Positions 42,690 through 51,072 are shown, counted from the first letter of the stretch. The stretch is 57,744 nucleotides of DNA from Deltaproteobacteria bacterium UBA5799 (GCA_002418185.1 DIDN01000105.1:1-57744), one strand, 5' to 3'. The notes: generated by a model not told the origin, from the sequence alone. Program-made: numbers and translations.

Positions 42690-43946
42690 TCAACGGTAAT
42701 CCGGCTTATACAGTCCGCGGGCGATGGACTTGACCATTATCCGGTTTGCCGTTGCATCGTCGGGATACAGGAGCCCGTTGAGTCCCGCGTCCCACCTGGC
42801 CAGGCCCTCCCTGGGGACGATATTCTGGATCCGGACCTCCTTGAGCCCCGTAATGTTGACATATAGGTTAAAAACCAGTGCCCCGGCAAGGACCGCCGGG
42901 AAAAAGACCCTGGCCTTGAGCCTACTGCCCTGAAGAAATTCCGAGAAGGCCATGTAAATGAGCATGGGGAAGAGCGCTGAGACGATCCTGTACCTCTGCG
43001 AAAGCGCCTGCTCGATGCCGAAACCCGAGCGGGTCAGCGCAGTGACAGCCGCGGTCAGAAAGACATACGCAAGAGCGCAGTACAACGCGGGGTTTTTCCT
43101 GTGATACCCCTTCCATGTGAGGAAAAGGAAGAGAAACGAGAAAATCAGCCCTGCGAGGAGAGGGACCGGGAAGGAAGCGCCCGTGAAGGTGAAGAAATAT
43201 CTGAGCGTATTCAGGGGTGCGCTGAAGACAGCTTCCATTACGCTCGGGTGGTGGGCAGGTTTCACGTAGTTCACGAAATACAGGGCCAGCACCGCCCCTG
43301 AAAGCGCGCACCAGAGGGCTAGTCCCCTGAAGTCCCTTTTAAGGAAAAGGAAGAGGGCGCAGGCGGCCAGCGCGAATATGCCGCTCCCCTGGGTAACGGA
43401 GGCGAGAGCCGCCAGGAAAAAGGCCAGGGCGAAAAAAAACCGCCCGTCCTTCCGGAGGAGCAGTATAGAGCCGAAGGAAAAAAAGAGGACGTAGAAGTTC
43501 GAGACCGAGGCCATCGCCCACATTGCGGCATCGTAGAACTGCAGGTGGAAGAGGAAGAGCACGACAGGTATGAAATAGAGGGCCTTTCTCCCGTCCTCGC
43601 GGAACAAGAGGCAGAATACGGTTACGAGGCCCAGCAGGGCGGCGTTCCCGAAAAATATCATGGTACGGAAGTCCACCTGGCCGGAGATCTCGTACATGAC
43701 CACGGTCGAGAGGTTTCCGAACGCTATCCTGTGCTCGTTATGCTGGGCAAAGAGCATGCGGAGCCTTGAGAGAGCGCCGTCCGCGTCCTGGTACCTCAGC
43801 AGGAAATCAAGGATGGCCGCGTAATCGTCCCAGATGGGGACGTTCACGGCGTACTTGAATACGACCGCATAGAAAAAAACGGGGGGAGCGGCGAGGGCGG
43901 CGAATATCAGGACGCTGGAGGCCGCTTTCCTTAAGTCCTGAACCAT
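42690..43946 (-). CDS. Polytopic membrane protein, putative GT-C-like glycosyltransferase (copy 1 of tandem pair)
   Basis: 418 aa, about 10-11 membrane spans. VPIWDDYAAILDFLLRYQDADG and AQHNEHRIAFGN match its neighbour. A central block (SNFYVLFFSFGSILLLRKDG onwards) is nearly identical to the neighbour at both protein and DNA level (compare 43301-43523 with 41940-42163), whereas the ends are more divergent. It follows the GT2 gene by 9 bp, so the two are probably co-transcribed. No catalytic assignment is possible. Confidence 0.7.
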   Translation of the reverse strand: MVQDLRKAASSVLIFAALAAPPVFFYAVVFKYAVNVPIWDDYAAILDFLLRYQDADGALSRLRMLFAQHNEHRIAFGNLSTVVMYEISGQVDFRTMIFFGNAALLGLVTVFCLLFREDGRKALYFIPVVLFLFHLQFYDAAMWAMASVSNFYVLFFSFGSILLLRKDGRFFFALAFFLAALASVTQGSGIFALAACALFLFLKRDFRGLALWCALSGAVLALYFVNYVKPAHHPSVMEAVFSAPLNTLRYFFTFTGASFPVPLLAGLIFSFLFLFLTWKGYHRKNPALYCALAYVFLTAAVTALTRSGFGIEQALSQRYRIVSALFPMLIYMAFSEFLQGSRLKARVFFPAVLAGALVFNLYVNITGLKEVRIQNIVPREGLARWDAGLNGLLYPDDATANRIMVKSIARGLYKPDYR

Positions 43947-43955
43947 GCGCCTGCG

Positions 43956-44702
43956 TCACTCCTTCCCCGGCCTCTTCGGGAAGGCCGCGTTCCTGAAGGC
44001 GACGAAGTACCAGTGCAGGTACCTCGGGAGCCACTTCATGAGCATGAACCTGGACTCGCCCTCGACCCTGTCCCTCCAGGTGGAAGGCACCTCAGTGACG
44101 CCGTAGCCATTGAAATGCGCCTTGATGACCAGCTCCATCCCGAGCTCGAACCCGCCGGAGCTCTCTATCTCCATGTTATCGAGGACTTCTTTTGAATACA
44201 TCTTGAAGCTGTTGGTCGCGTCGCGGGTCGGGATTCCGGCGAGCAGATGGAGCGTAAGCCCGGCGGTCCTTGAAAGGGCCTTTTTGAGGAACGGCCCCCC
44301 TATCTGCCTTCCGCCCTTCATGTAGCGCGAACCGCAGACCACTCCGTAACCGGCTTTGAGCTTTTCGTACATCAAATCGACTACGGCGAGGTCGTCCGAG
44401 AGGTCTGCCATGACGACCAGGACCGCCTCCCTCTCTGCGCTCTCGAAGCCGGTCTTTATGGCATTGAGCACTCCCCTGCCGTACTTGTTCCTTACGAGCG
44501 CGAGCCCCGTGACCTCGCCCCGGGCCGCCATGTCCCGGACGACCGGGAGGGTGTCGTCCTCCTCGAAATCGTAGACTATGAGGATGTCGTGCGGGGTCCT
44601 GACCTTGGCCTTTATCTCGGCAAGGGCGGCCCTGATGTTGCCGCCCTCGTTGTACACGGGTATGACGATGGATATGCCGGCCTGCCTCTTACGGCTCATC
44701 AA
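43956..44702 (-). CDS. Family 2 glycosyltransferase (dolichol-phosphate-mannose-synthase-like)
   Basis: 248 aa, a single GT-A domain. ISIVIPVYNEGGNI is the nucleotide-binding start. The metal motif region is VLVVMADLSDDL (DxSDD). VVCGSRYMKGGRQIGG and the WRDR motif near the C-terminus (EVPSTWRDRVEGESRF) complete the acceptor site. No membrane anchor is seen. It would load a sugar onto a polyprenyl phosphate, which the adjacent GT-C-like proteins could then use. Confidence 0.9.
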   Translation of the reverse strand: MMSRKRQAGISIVIPVYNEGGNIRAALAEIKAKVRTPHDILIVYDFEEDDTLPVVRDMAARGEVTGLALVRNKYGRGVLNAIKTGFESAEREAVLVVMADLSDDLAVVDLMYEKLKAGYGVVCGSRYMKGGRQIGGPFLKKALSRTAGLTLHLLAGIPTRDATNSFKMYSKEVLDNMEIESSGGFELGMELVIKAHFNGYGVTEVPSTWRDRVEGESRFMLMKWLPRYLHWYFVAFRNAAFPKRPGKE

Positions 44703-44752
44703 AATTACACCCTGCCTTCCAACAGATTGCTGAAAAACCCAAAATCACATCC

Positions 44753-44780
44753 AGGCTGCTCAAAAGTCCAAGATGCAGGG
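44753..44780. repeat. Truncated copy of repeat family 1
   Basis: AGGCTGCTCAAAAGTCCAAG then ATGCAGGG matches the first 28 bp of family 1 and then diverges; no right half is found. It stands 15 bp from family 2 copy C. Confidence 0.6.
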
Positions 44781-44794
44781 CTCTGGATACATTG

Positions 44795-44936
44795 TAGGCA
44801 ACCTTAAAAATTAGAGATTTTTCCCGCTCTTCCCGGAAGGCCGGAAAAAGCGGAGCATATATGCGAATATGTGAGCATTTTTATTCCCGTAACTACGCAG
44901 AGTCCGGGGAAAAGATCGATTTTTAGGGGTTGCCTA
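44795..44936. repeat. Dispersed palindromic repeat family 2, copy C
   Basis: Left end TAGGCAACCTTAAAAATTAG; reversed right end TAGGCAACCCCTAAAAATCG. These are the clearest terminal inverted repeats of the family. The core GCATATATGCGAATATGTG is present. The right end begins with the TAG that is the stop codon of the epimerase gene (44934-44936). Confidence 0.88.
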
Positions 44937-45953
44937 TATCCCGCCCACGGCTATCTGCTTCTCTATCCACGGGATTATCTCGTCGAGGGCCTCGGAAAGC
45001 GAGGTCTTCGCCTCGAAGCCCAACACCCTTTTAGCCTTCTCTACCGACGGCACCCTTTTCCTTATGTCGTACCTGAAGGGAGGGTCAGAGGTGTACCTGA
45101 ACGGGACGTCTCCCTTTATCTTCTTCCAGATGAGCTCCGCGAGCTCCAGTACGCTCGTCGATACCGGTGTCGAAAGGTTGAAGTCGTCGTTTATCGCCTT
45201 CTCGCTCTCGATGCAGAGCCTTATGCCCTCGGCGAGGTCGCCTCCGTAGGTATAATGGCGGACCTGTGCTCCGTCGCCCAGGATATGGAGCGGGTCCTGT
45301 CCCTTCAGGACCTTCTGCGCGAGGTCCGGCACCACGTGGCTCATGGCCATGCTCACGTTCCCCGACATTATCTCCTTGTCCGAGAGGGCCCTCTTCTCGC
45401 CTGTTCCGACGCAATTGAACGGCCTTATTATGGTATAGGGGAGGCCGTACTGCTCGTTCGCGCCCCTGGCAAAGTATTCGCAGGCGAGTTTCTGGAAACC
45501 GTAGGTCGACAGAGGCGGCGGGCACTTCAACTGCTCGCCCTCGGGCGTGGGAAAGGTATCCGAGTTCTCGAAGACCATCGAGGAGGAGAGGACGTTTATC
45601 TTCTTCAATTTCCGGTGCTTGTGCGCCCATATGGCCGCGTCGAAGGTGGAAGCGGCTATCCTCTCGTTCTCCGCAAGGAGGTCGTAGGCGAACTCGTGGA
45701 AGTAGGATATCCCTCCTATCATGGCCGCGCCTGCAAGCACCTGGTCGCAGTCGGATATGAGCTCCTTCATGAGGGCCGTGCCCTTTGCGTCGCCCTCCCG
45801 GAACGAGTACCTCCGGTGGCTGTCGTAGCTCTTCTCCACCTTGCCGTATTTCGAATAGTTGTCTATGCCGACCACCTCGTGGCCGTGGTTGAGTAGCTCC
45901 TCTATCACGTAACCCGCTATGAACCCTGCAGCGCCGGTAACGAGTATCCTCAT
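44934..45953 (-). CDS. NAD-dependent sugar epimerase/dehydratase (extended SDR)
   Basis: 339 aa. Rossmann motif RILVTGAAGFIAGYVIEELL (GxxGxxG), then the catalytic Ser and STYGFQKLACE (Tyr-x-x-x-Lys). The extended SDR substrate region includes TIIRPFNCVGTGEK and GDGAQVRHYTYGGDLAEGI. It likely acts on a UDP- or GDP-sugar made by the adjacent dehydrogenase. ATG 45953 shares one base with the dehydrogenase stop (TGATG). The stop is supplied by repeat copy C. Confidence 0.92.
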   Translation of the reverse strand: MRILVTGAAGFIAGYVIEELLNHGHEVVGIDNYSKYGKVEKSYDSHRRYSFREGDAKGTALMKELISDCDQVLAGAAMIGGISYFHEFAYDLLAENERIAASTFDAAIWAHKHRKLKKINVLSSSMVFENSDTFPTPEGEQLKCPPPLSTYGFQKLACEYFARGANEQYGLPYTIIRPFNCVGTGEKRALSDKEIMSGNVSMAMSHVVPDLAQKVLKGQDPLHILGDGAQVRHYTYGGDLAEGIRLCIESEKAINDDFNLSTPVSTSVLELAELIWKKIKGDVPFRYTSDPPFRYDIRKRVPSVEKAKRVLGFEAKTSLSEALDEIIPWIEKQIAVGGI

Positions 45954-47152
45954 CAGAAAAGCCCTCCCCTTCCGAAAAAGTTCCAGACGTCCACGAGCAT
46001 CTTGCCCGACAGGTCGAGCCCCTTGTACTCGCGGTGCGGCGTGCCGAGTATCACTATGTCCGACCTCCTTACAAGCTCGCCGACGGAGATGAACCCGTCC
46101 TCTTTTATGTACACGTCGGAGCAGAGGACCTCCCTGGCCTCGACCTCGAGTATCTTTTTGAGCTTGTAGGAGAGCGACTCGCGCTTGTCGTCGTTGTTCG
46201 CCTTGAAGGCCATGCCGAGCACGCCGACGGTCTTGTCCTTCAGGCCGTGCCTCTCCCTTATCCTCTGGACTATGAAGTTCGGGAGCCCCTCGTTTATCAG
46301 CATGGCCGCATGGCCCATGAAGAAGTTGTTGTTGTTGAAGGCCGCGAGCTGCATGGTGTCCTTGAAGAGGCAGGGGCCTGCCGCGAACCCGGCGGAGGGG
46401 AAGCTCTTCGCACGCGGGTACTTGAAAGTGATGGCGTCGTATATCCTGTAGAAGTCGAGGCCGTACTGGGTAGCGACCTGGTAGAACTGGTTGGATATCG
46501 CGAACTGCATGTACCTCCATACGTTCGTGAAGAGCTTGGCAAGTTCCGCCTCCGGAGGGGAGAGACGGACTATCTCGGTGGCTATCATACCGAAGAGCCC
46601 TGTCGCCTCGGCCCGGGCCTCCTCGTCGAATGACGAGACTATCTGCGGGAGGGTCTTGAGCTCCTCGAGGGCGTTGCCCTGTGCAATCCTCTCCGGGCAG
46701 TAGGAGACCCTTACCTTCCTCCCGGCCTCTCTCAATAGCTTCTCTACGAGCTCGGTCGTGCCCGGGTAAACGGTGCTCCGGAGTATTATATGCTGGCCGT
46801 CCTTTACGTGCGCGGCTATCTCGTCGAAAAATTTCTTGAATATAGTGAACTTTGGGTTAAGGTGCTCGTCGACAGGGGTGCCTATGACGATTATGACGAA
46901 ATGGCTCCCGGATATCGACCCTTTGTCGTTGGATACGAAAAGCGTTTTCCCGAGGACCGGCTTAAGGGCCTCCTCCCCGCCCGCCTCCTTGAAAGGCAGC
47001 TTTCCGCCCTGCACCATATCGGCTGCCCTCTTGTCGATGTCGTAGAGGACCACCTTCTGGCCGGCCCCGGCAAAGGCTATGCCGAGCGGCAGGCCCACGT
47101 GCCCGAGCCCGCCGACGATGCATATATCGTGTACGCTTCCTTTACTTTCCAT
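45953..47152 (-). CDS. Nucleotide-sugar (UDP/GDP-sugar) dehydrogenase
   Basis: 399 aa. The N-terminal NAD site is ICIVGGLGHVGLPLGIAFA. The central domain carries STVYPGTTELVEKLL, and the catalytic Cys is in AGPCLFKDTMQLAAF. The C-terminal UDP-binding domain has VGVLGMAFKANNDDKRESLSY. It oxidises the C6 hydroxyl of a nucleotide sugar to a uronate; resemblance is to the WecC/UDP-ManNAc dehydrogenase group. It heads the (-) polysaccharide unit. Confidence 0.92.
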   Translation of the reverse strand: MESKGSVHDICIVGGLGHVGLPLGIAFAGAGQKVVLYDIDKRAADMVQGGKLPFKEAGGEEALKPVLGKTLFVSNDKGSISGSHFVIIVIGTPVDEHLNPKFTIFKKFFDEIAAHVKDGQHIILRSTVYPGTTELVEKLLREAGRKVRVSYCPERIAQGNALEELKTLPQIVSSFDEEARAEATGLFGMIATEIVRLSPPEAELAKLFTNVWRYMQFAISNQFYQVATQYGLDFYRIYDAITFKYPRAKSFPSAGFAAGPCLFKDTMQLAAFNNNNFFMGHAAMLINEGLPNFIVQRIRERHGLKDKTVGVLGMAFKANNDDKRESLSYKLKKILEVEAREVLCSDVYIKEDGFISVGELVRRSDIVILGTPHREYKGLDLSGKMLVDVWNFFGRGGLF

Positions 47153-47376
47153 TCATGTCTCCTTGCGTCCGGAGGGCTATTTTGGAATAATGGAATGCTA
47201 ACACCAAAGCATCACTACTGTCAAACATGTAATCGACTGTTTTTATTGACTTTGCCTTGGTGGTCCATCCGGTTCGCGAATATTGCGCGGCAAGCCGGGG
47301 GGCACGGACCGCTGTTGCCATCGCGGCCCGTTGTATGGTAGAAAATTGTATGAAAACCTCGAAGGGAGTCAATTCC

Positions 47377-47556
47377 ATGGCCGACGTAATAATAGACATC
47401 ACCTGCCCGGTATGCGAGAACGTCTTCAAGAAGAAGGCGCGCGACTTAAAGGACGGCGCAGTCATAAAATGCCCGAAATGCGGTGAGCAGACCACCATAA
47501 GGGGCGACATGTTCACGGACATGATAAAGAACCTCGAAAAGGGCGGGAACGCCTGA
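47377..47556 (+). CDS. Small zinc-ribbon protein
   Basis: 59 aa from ATG 47377, preceded by GAAGGGAG. One Cys4 zinc ribbon: CPVC near residue 10 and CPKC near residue 32, followed by a short helical, charged tail. It resembles small rubredoxin-type or regulatory zinc ribbons; function unknown. It is divergent from the dehydrogenase operon. Confidence 0.7.
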   Translation: MADVIIDITCPVCENVFKKKARDLKDGAVIKCPKCGEQTTIRGDMFTDMIKNLEKGGNA

Positions 47557-47657
47557 CCCGTCTCCGGCACGTACTGGCCCGGCATACTCAAACGGAGCCG
47601 TCTCCGAGAGCCCGTTCCCGCCCTTTTTCCCGCCTGGAAAGGCGCGCCGCACGCTTC

Positions 47658-47685
47658 TTGACAAACACCGTTCTTGCCATAGAAT
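47658..47685 (+). promoter_or_regulatory. Sigma-70-like promoter of the inositol phosphate synthase leader
   Basis: Perfect -35 TTGACA (47658-47663), 16-bp spacer, -10 TAGAAT (47680-47685; 5/6). The start site would fall near 47692. Confidence 0.65.
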
Positions 47686-47691
47686 CCAATA

Positions 47692-47883
47692 TGGGTATCC
47701 GCCGGGCTTTGAACCGGCAGCCAATCCAGCAGCAGGGCGTCCAACTCGGATTTCACCGGACGCATTCCTGAATCCCCGCAGAGACCCACAGAGACGATGA
47801 CCGGCCCTGCCTGGTCCCAAGGGGCTAAAGGGGGCCCACGGAAAGAACGGGCCCGGTGCCTTTTTTAACAATAGGAGGCCGGG
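47692..47883 (+). other. Structured 5' leader with terminator-like hairpin
   Basis: No ORF of note. Hairpins are GCCGG/CCGGC near 47700, GCGTCC/GGACGC (about 47728-47755), and GGGCCC/GGGCCC near 47836-47858, which is followed by GGTGCC and TTTTTT. The order of promoter, structured region, hairpin with T-tract and then gene looks like a transcription attenuator or riboswitch, but it matches no aptamer I recognise. Confidence 0.5.
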
Positions 47884-47952
47884 ATGGAAAGATTTCCTAC
47901 GCTGGCCGTCATCGCTGGACCTGTCCTGAAGGCGCACCTCTGTCATGGGTAA
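47884..47952 (+). CDS. 22-codon leader ORF overlapping the inositol phosphate synthase start
   Basis: ATG 47884 sits behind the strong ribosome site TAGGAGGCCGGG. The frame, MERFPTLAVIAGPVLKAHLC followed by HG, stops with TAA at 47950-47952. The next gene's ATG (47945) lies within the last codons, an 8-nt overlap, and that gene has no good ribosome site of its own. This suggests translational coupling or a leader peptide rather than a functional protein. Confidence 0.5.
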   Translation: MERFPTLAVIAGPVLKAHLCHG

Positions 47953-49153
47953 GACAGGGGTATTCTTCATAGGCGTCTCGGGCTATATAGCAACCGCGGT
48001 CATAGCCGGCGCGCTCGCCATTAAAAAGGGGCTTTCCGACAGGACCGGCATGGTCACGGAGCTTCCGCCCTTCGCGGGGCTCGGCCTCGCCGAGCCCGAT
48101 GACATGGCCTTCGGGGGCTGGGACATAAGGTCGGGCTCGCCCCTTGAGAGCGCCCTCTCGCTTTTCAAGTCCGCCGGGCTCCCCTCGGAGCTCCTTTCCG
48201 CCATAGAAGGCGGGCTCATCGAGGTCTCTCCGAACATCTGCCACGGCATAACCGCCAATTGCGGGCGGACGATAGAGCTCCTTTCCGCGGACCCCCCGAC
48301 AGAGCGGGCAATGACACTCGGAGCGCTCGTCAGGAAACTCCAGAAGGACCTCGCCGGGTTCAGGGAAAGGAACTCGCTCGACTGCGTGGTGGTCGTAAAC
48401 CTGGCGTCCACCGAGCCGCCCCTTGACGCCAGGCCCTCGCACCGGACGACGGACGGTTTCGAGGAATGCATAGAGGAAGACCGCTCGGACGAGGTCCGTG
48501 CTTCCGCCCTCTACGCCTATGCCGCGATACTCGAACGCTGCCCGTACGTGAACTTCACGCCCTCGAACGCGCTCCTGCCCGCGCTCGTGGAACTTGCCGT
48601 TAAAAAGGGGGTGCCGGTCATGGGGAACGACGGCAAGACCGGGGAGACGCTCGTCAAGTCAGCGCTCGCGCCGATGTTCCTCTACAGGAACCTCGAGGTC
48701 CTTAGCTGGGAGGGTGTCAACCTCCTGGGGAACATGGACGGCCGGGTGCTGAGCGACCCGGAGAACAGGGAATCGAAGATAATAAGCAAGGACGCCATAC
48801 TCCGCAAGGTCCTCGGCTACGCCCCCCATTCCATGGTACGCATAGACTACGTCCCGTCCCTCGACGACATGAAGACAGCGTGGAACTTCATCCACTTCAG
48901 GGGCTTCCTCGGCGCCAGGATGACCATGCAGTTCATATGGCAGGGGTACGACTCCCTGCTCGCTGCCCCGCTCATCCTCGACCTCGCAAGGCTTTCAGAG
49001 CTCGCCAGGCGCAGGGGCGAGGGCGGCCCCATGACCCACCTCGCCTCCTTTTTCAAGGCGCCGGTCGGGGTGGACGAGCACCGCTATTTCGCCCAGGCGG
49101 AGATGCTCTTCAGGTACGCGGAAAAGGCGAAAGAGAGCGGGGCGCACACATGA
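47945..49153 (+). CDS. ino1: Myo-inositol-1(3)-phosphate synthase
   Basis: 402 aa. The NAD-binding N-terminus is GVFFIGVSGYIATAVIAGAL. The diagnostic core is present: FTPSNALLPALVELA and GVPVMGNDGKTGETLVKSALAP, with catalytic Lys, followed by LGNMDGRVLSDPENRESK. It isomerises glucose-6-phosphate to inositol phosphate, a precursor of inositol lipids or solutes. Its stop overlaps the next gene's start by ATGA, so the pair form one unit. Confidence 0.93.
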   Translation: MGKTGVFFIGVSGYIATAVIAGALAIKKGLSDRTGMVTELPPFAGLGLAEPDDMAFGGWDIRSGSPLESALSLFKSAGLPSELLSAIEGGLIEVSPNICHGITANCGRTIELLSADPPTERAMTLGALVRKLQKDLAGFRERNSLDCVVVVNLASTEPPLDARPSHRTTDGFEECIEEDRSDEVRASALYAYAAILERCPYVNFTPSNALLPALVELAVKKGVPVMGNDGKTGETLVKSALAPMFLYRNLEVLSWEGVNLLGNMDGRVLSDPENRESKIISKDAILRKVLGYAPHSMVRIDYVPSLDDMKTAWNFIHFRGFLGARMTMQFIWQGYDSLLAAPLILDLARLSELARRRGEGGPMTHLASFFKAPVGVDEHRYFAQAEMLFRYAEKAKESGAHT

Positions 49154-50022
49154 GGTTCTCGTTCAGCACTACCGCGTTTACGGGCTACTCCGTTTTCGAT
49201 GCCGTGGAGAGGATAGCGGCAGCGGGGTACGAGGGTGTCGAGATACTCGCCGACATACCCCACCTCTACGTGCACACCCTGAAGGAGACCGAGGTCAAGA
49301 GGCTCAAGGCCGTGCTTGCCCGCACCGGAATCCAGGTCTCGAACATAAACGCGAACACCGTGAGGGGCTACTACGAATCGGGCGCCAACGAGCCGCTCTT
49401 CGAGCCGTGCCTCGCGGACCCGGACCCTGGCGTAAGGGCATGGCGGGTGGATTACACCAAAAAGTGCATAGACCTCGCGAAGGCGCTCGGCTCCTCCAAC
49501 GTAAGCGTCACGTCCGGCCCGATACAGCCTGAGACGACCCCCGAGGAGGGTATCGAGTTCCTGAAGGGCTCTCTTAAGAGCATCATCAGGTACGCGGAGG
49601 AGAAGAAGGTGTTCATCGGCCTCGAGTACGAGCCCGGGCTCCTTGTCGAGTCCGGCTCCGAGCTGTCGTGCCTTATAAGCGAAATCGGCTCGCGGTTTCT
49701 GGGCGCCAACCTGGACCTGGGGCACAGCTACGCGCTCGGAGAGGAGCCGGAGTCCACCATGAACCTCCTTGACGGCAGGATCTTTCATGCCCACATCGAG
49801 GACATAAGGGGCAGAAAACGCCTGCGGCTCGTGCCGGACGCGGTCGAAATCGACTTCAGGGGGCTGCTTGCGCTCTTCGAGAGGCGCTCGTACCGCGGCT
49901 TCATGACCGTGGACCTCTATGCCCACCCCCAAAGGCCCGAGGAGGCGGCAAGAAGGACCATAGAGTTCTTGAGGACCCTCAAGCTATATGGCGGCGGAAT
50001 GCTGAAAAAGAGCACGCATTGA
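49150..50022 (+). CDS. Sugar phosphate isomerase/epimerase-like TIM-barrel protein
   Basis: 290 aa of the AP-endonuclease-2/xylose-isomerase-like superfamily. Metal ligand segments include GLEYEPG (Glu), NLDLGHSYALG (Asp/His), HAHIEDIRG (His, Glu) and FMTVDLY. The N-terminal FSTTAFTGYSVFDAVERIAAAGYEGVEI is family-typical. Coupling to the inositol phosphate synthase suggests it acts on an inositol- or ketose-phosphate, but the reaction cannot be read from sequence. Confidence 0.85.
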   Translation: MRFSFSTTAFTGYSVFDAVERIAAAGYEGVEILADIPHLYVHTLKETEVKRLKAVLARTGIQVSNINANTVRGYYESGANEPLFEPCLADPDPGVRAWRVDYTKKCIDLAKALGSSNVSVTSGPIQPETTPEEGIEFLKGSLKSIIRYAEEKKVFIGLEYEPGLLVESGSELSCLISEIGSRFLGANLDLGHSYALGEEPESTMNLLDGRIFHAHIEDIRGRKRLRLVPDAVEIDFRGLLALFERRSYRGFMTVDLYAHPQRPEEAARRTIEFLRTLKLYGGGMLKKSTH

Positions 50023-50037
50023 GAGGCAAGGCGCCGG

Positions 50038-50772
50038 CTATTCGATTCCCATCATCCCCTTAAGCCTTAGCGCATCGGTTGCCGCATAGCCGGCCTCGTC
50101 GTTGTCGAAATAGCAGTACACGGCCTTTGCCTTCCCCTTCCATTTCCTTATGAACCCGGCCCAGTCCCTGAGTGTTCCGTCCGAATACCGCCCCCTGTAC
50201 TTGCCTGCGGGGCCGTGCAGGCGTATGTAGATGAAGTCCGCCGTAATCTCCCTCGGCGAGAGGAGGTAGTCGAAGTCGAATATGCAGAAGGCCGAGTTGT
50301 GCTCCTTAAGGAGCCCGTAGACCTCGGGGTGGAACCAGCTCGGGTCCCTGCACTCGAAGGCGAACCTGAAGTCCCGGGGAAGGGCATCGAGGAAAATTGC
50401 GAGTCTTTCGGTATTGAGGTTCCACCTGGGCGGCAGCTGGAAAAGTATCGGCCCGAGCTTTTCTTCGAGCACCGCCGCCCGGTCCAGGAAGTTCCTGACC
50501 GGGTCAGCCGGGTCCTTCAACCTTTTTACATGGGTTATAAAGCGGCTCGCCTTGAGGGCGAAAATGAAATTTTCGGGGCTTCTTTCCTTCCAGTGTGCAA
50601 AGGTGCTCTTCTCGGGGAGCCTGTAAAAGGAATTATTGACCTCGACGGTATTGAAGCGGGTGGCGTAATACTCGAAGAGCTTCGCCTTCGCGGTATTCTC
50701 CGGATAAAAGGGCCCTATCCAGTGCCCGTACTGCCATCCGGAAGTCGCTATGTAGACTCCCCTCTCCTCCAA
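50038..50772 (-). CDS. DUF72 family protein
   Basis: 244 aa from TTG 50772, with GGGAGG 6 bp upstream; an upstream ATG at 50856 lacks a ribosome site. The TIM-barrel DUF72 pattern is clear: YIATSGWQYGHWIGPFYP, YYATRFNTVEVNNSFYRLP, GPILFQLPPRWN, FAFECRDPSWF and FIYIRLHGPAGKYRGRY. The function of the family is not established. It converges on the isomerase gene 15 bp away. Confidence 0.9.
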   Translation of the reverse strand: MEERGVYIATSGWQYGHWIGPFYPENTAKAKLFEYYATRFNTVEVNNSFYRLPEKSTFAHWKERSPENFIFALKASRFITHVKRLKDPADPVRNFLDRAAVLEEKLGPILFQLPPRWNLNTERLAIFLDALPRDFRFAFECRDPSWFHPEVYGLLKEHNSAFCIFDFDYLLSPREITADFIYIRLHGPAGKYRGRYSDGTLRDWAGFIRKWKGKAKAVYCYFDNDEAGYAATDALRLKGMMGIE

Positions 50773-50858
50773 GGAAGACCTCCCGGCCTTGATGGACGGA
50801 CAGAAATCAGAACCGGCTTGGGCTTTATAAAGATTGCTAAAACTCAAAACCCGCATTC

Positions 50859-50980
50859 AGGCTGCTCAAAAAGCTCAAGATGCAAGGAGTCGAAAAGTCA
50901 GGAATGAGGCGTACTTTTCTTGTACGCCGGAGTGTCCAACCTTGAAGACGACACGGCAGATTGGGCCTTTTCAGCAGCCT
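50859..50980. repeat. Dispersed palindromic repeat family 1, copy 2 (122 bp)
   Basis: Ends AGGCTGCTCAAAAAG and CTTTTCAGCAGCCT form terminal inverted repeats. The central hairpin GGCGTAC/GTACGCC is perfect. It matches copy 1 (2948-3069) end to end. It lies between the DUF72 gene and a lipoprotein terminator. Confidence 0.88.
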
Positions 50981-50981
50981 G

Positions 50982-51030
50982 TAAAAAAACGGCGGATATT
51001 CAGGGCCTGTCCCTTCCAATCCGCCGTTTC
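50982..51030 (-). terminator. Intrinsic terminator of the small lipoprotein gene
   Basis: On the minus strand ACGGCGGAT (51027-51019) pairs with ATCCGCCGT (50997-50989), then a run of seven T. A second hairpin, CGGCGGC/GCCGCCG (51044-51062), lies just after the stop codon. Confidence 0.75.
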
Positions 51031-51072
51031 GGGTATCAAGACGCGGCGGCTTCAGGCCGCCGGGGTCTCTTT

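Noticed and set aside
47377..50022. Zinc ribbon, inositol phosphate synthase and TIM barrel as part of an ebo-type metabolite-export cluster
   Set aside because: Only the TIM-barrel protein is reminiscent; no EboA, UbiA-type prenyltransferase, dehydroquinate-synthase-like or phosphodiesterase gene is present.
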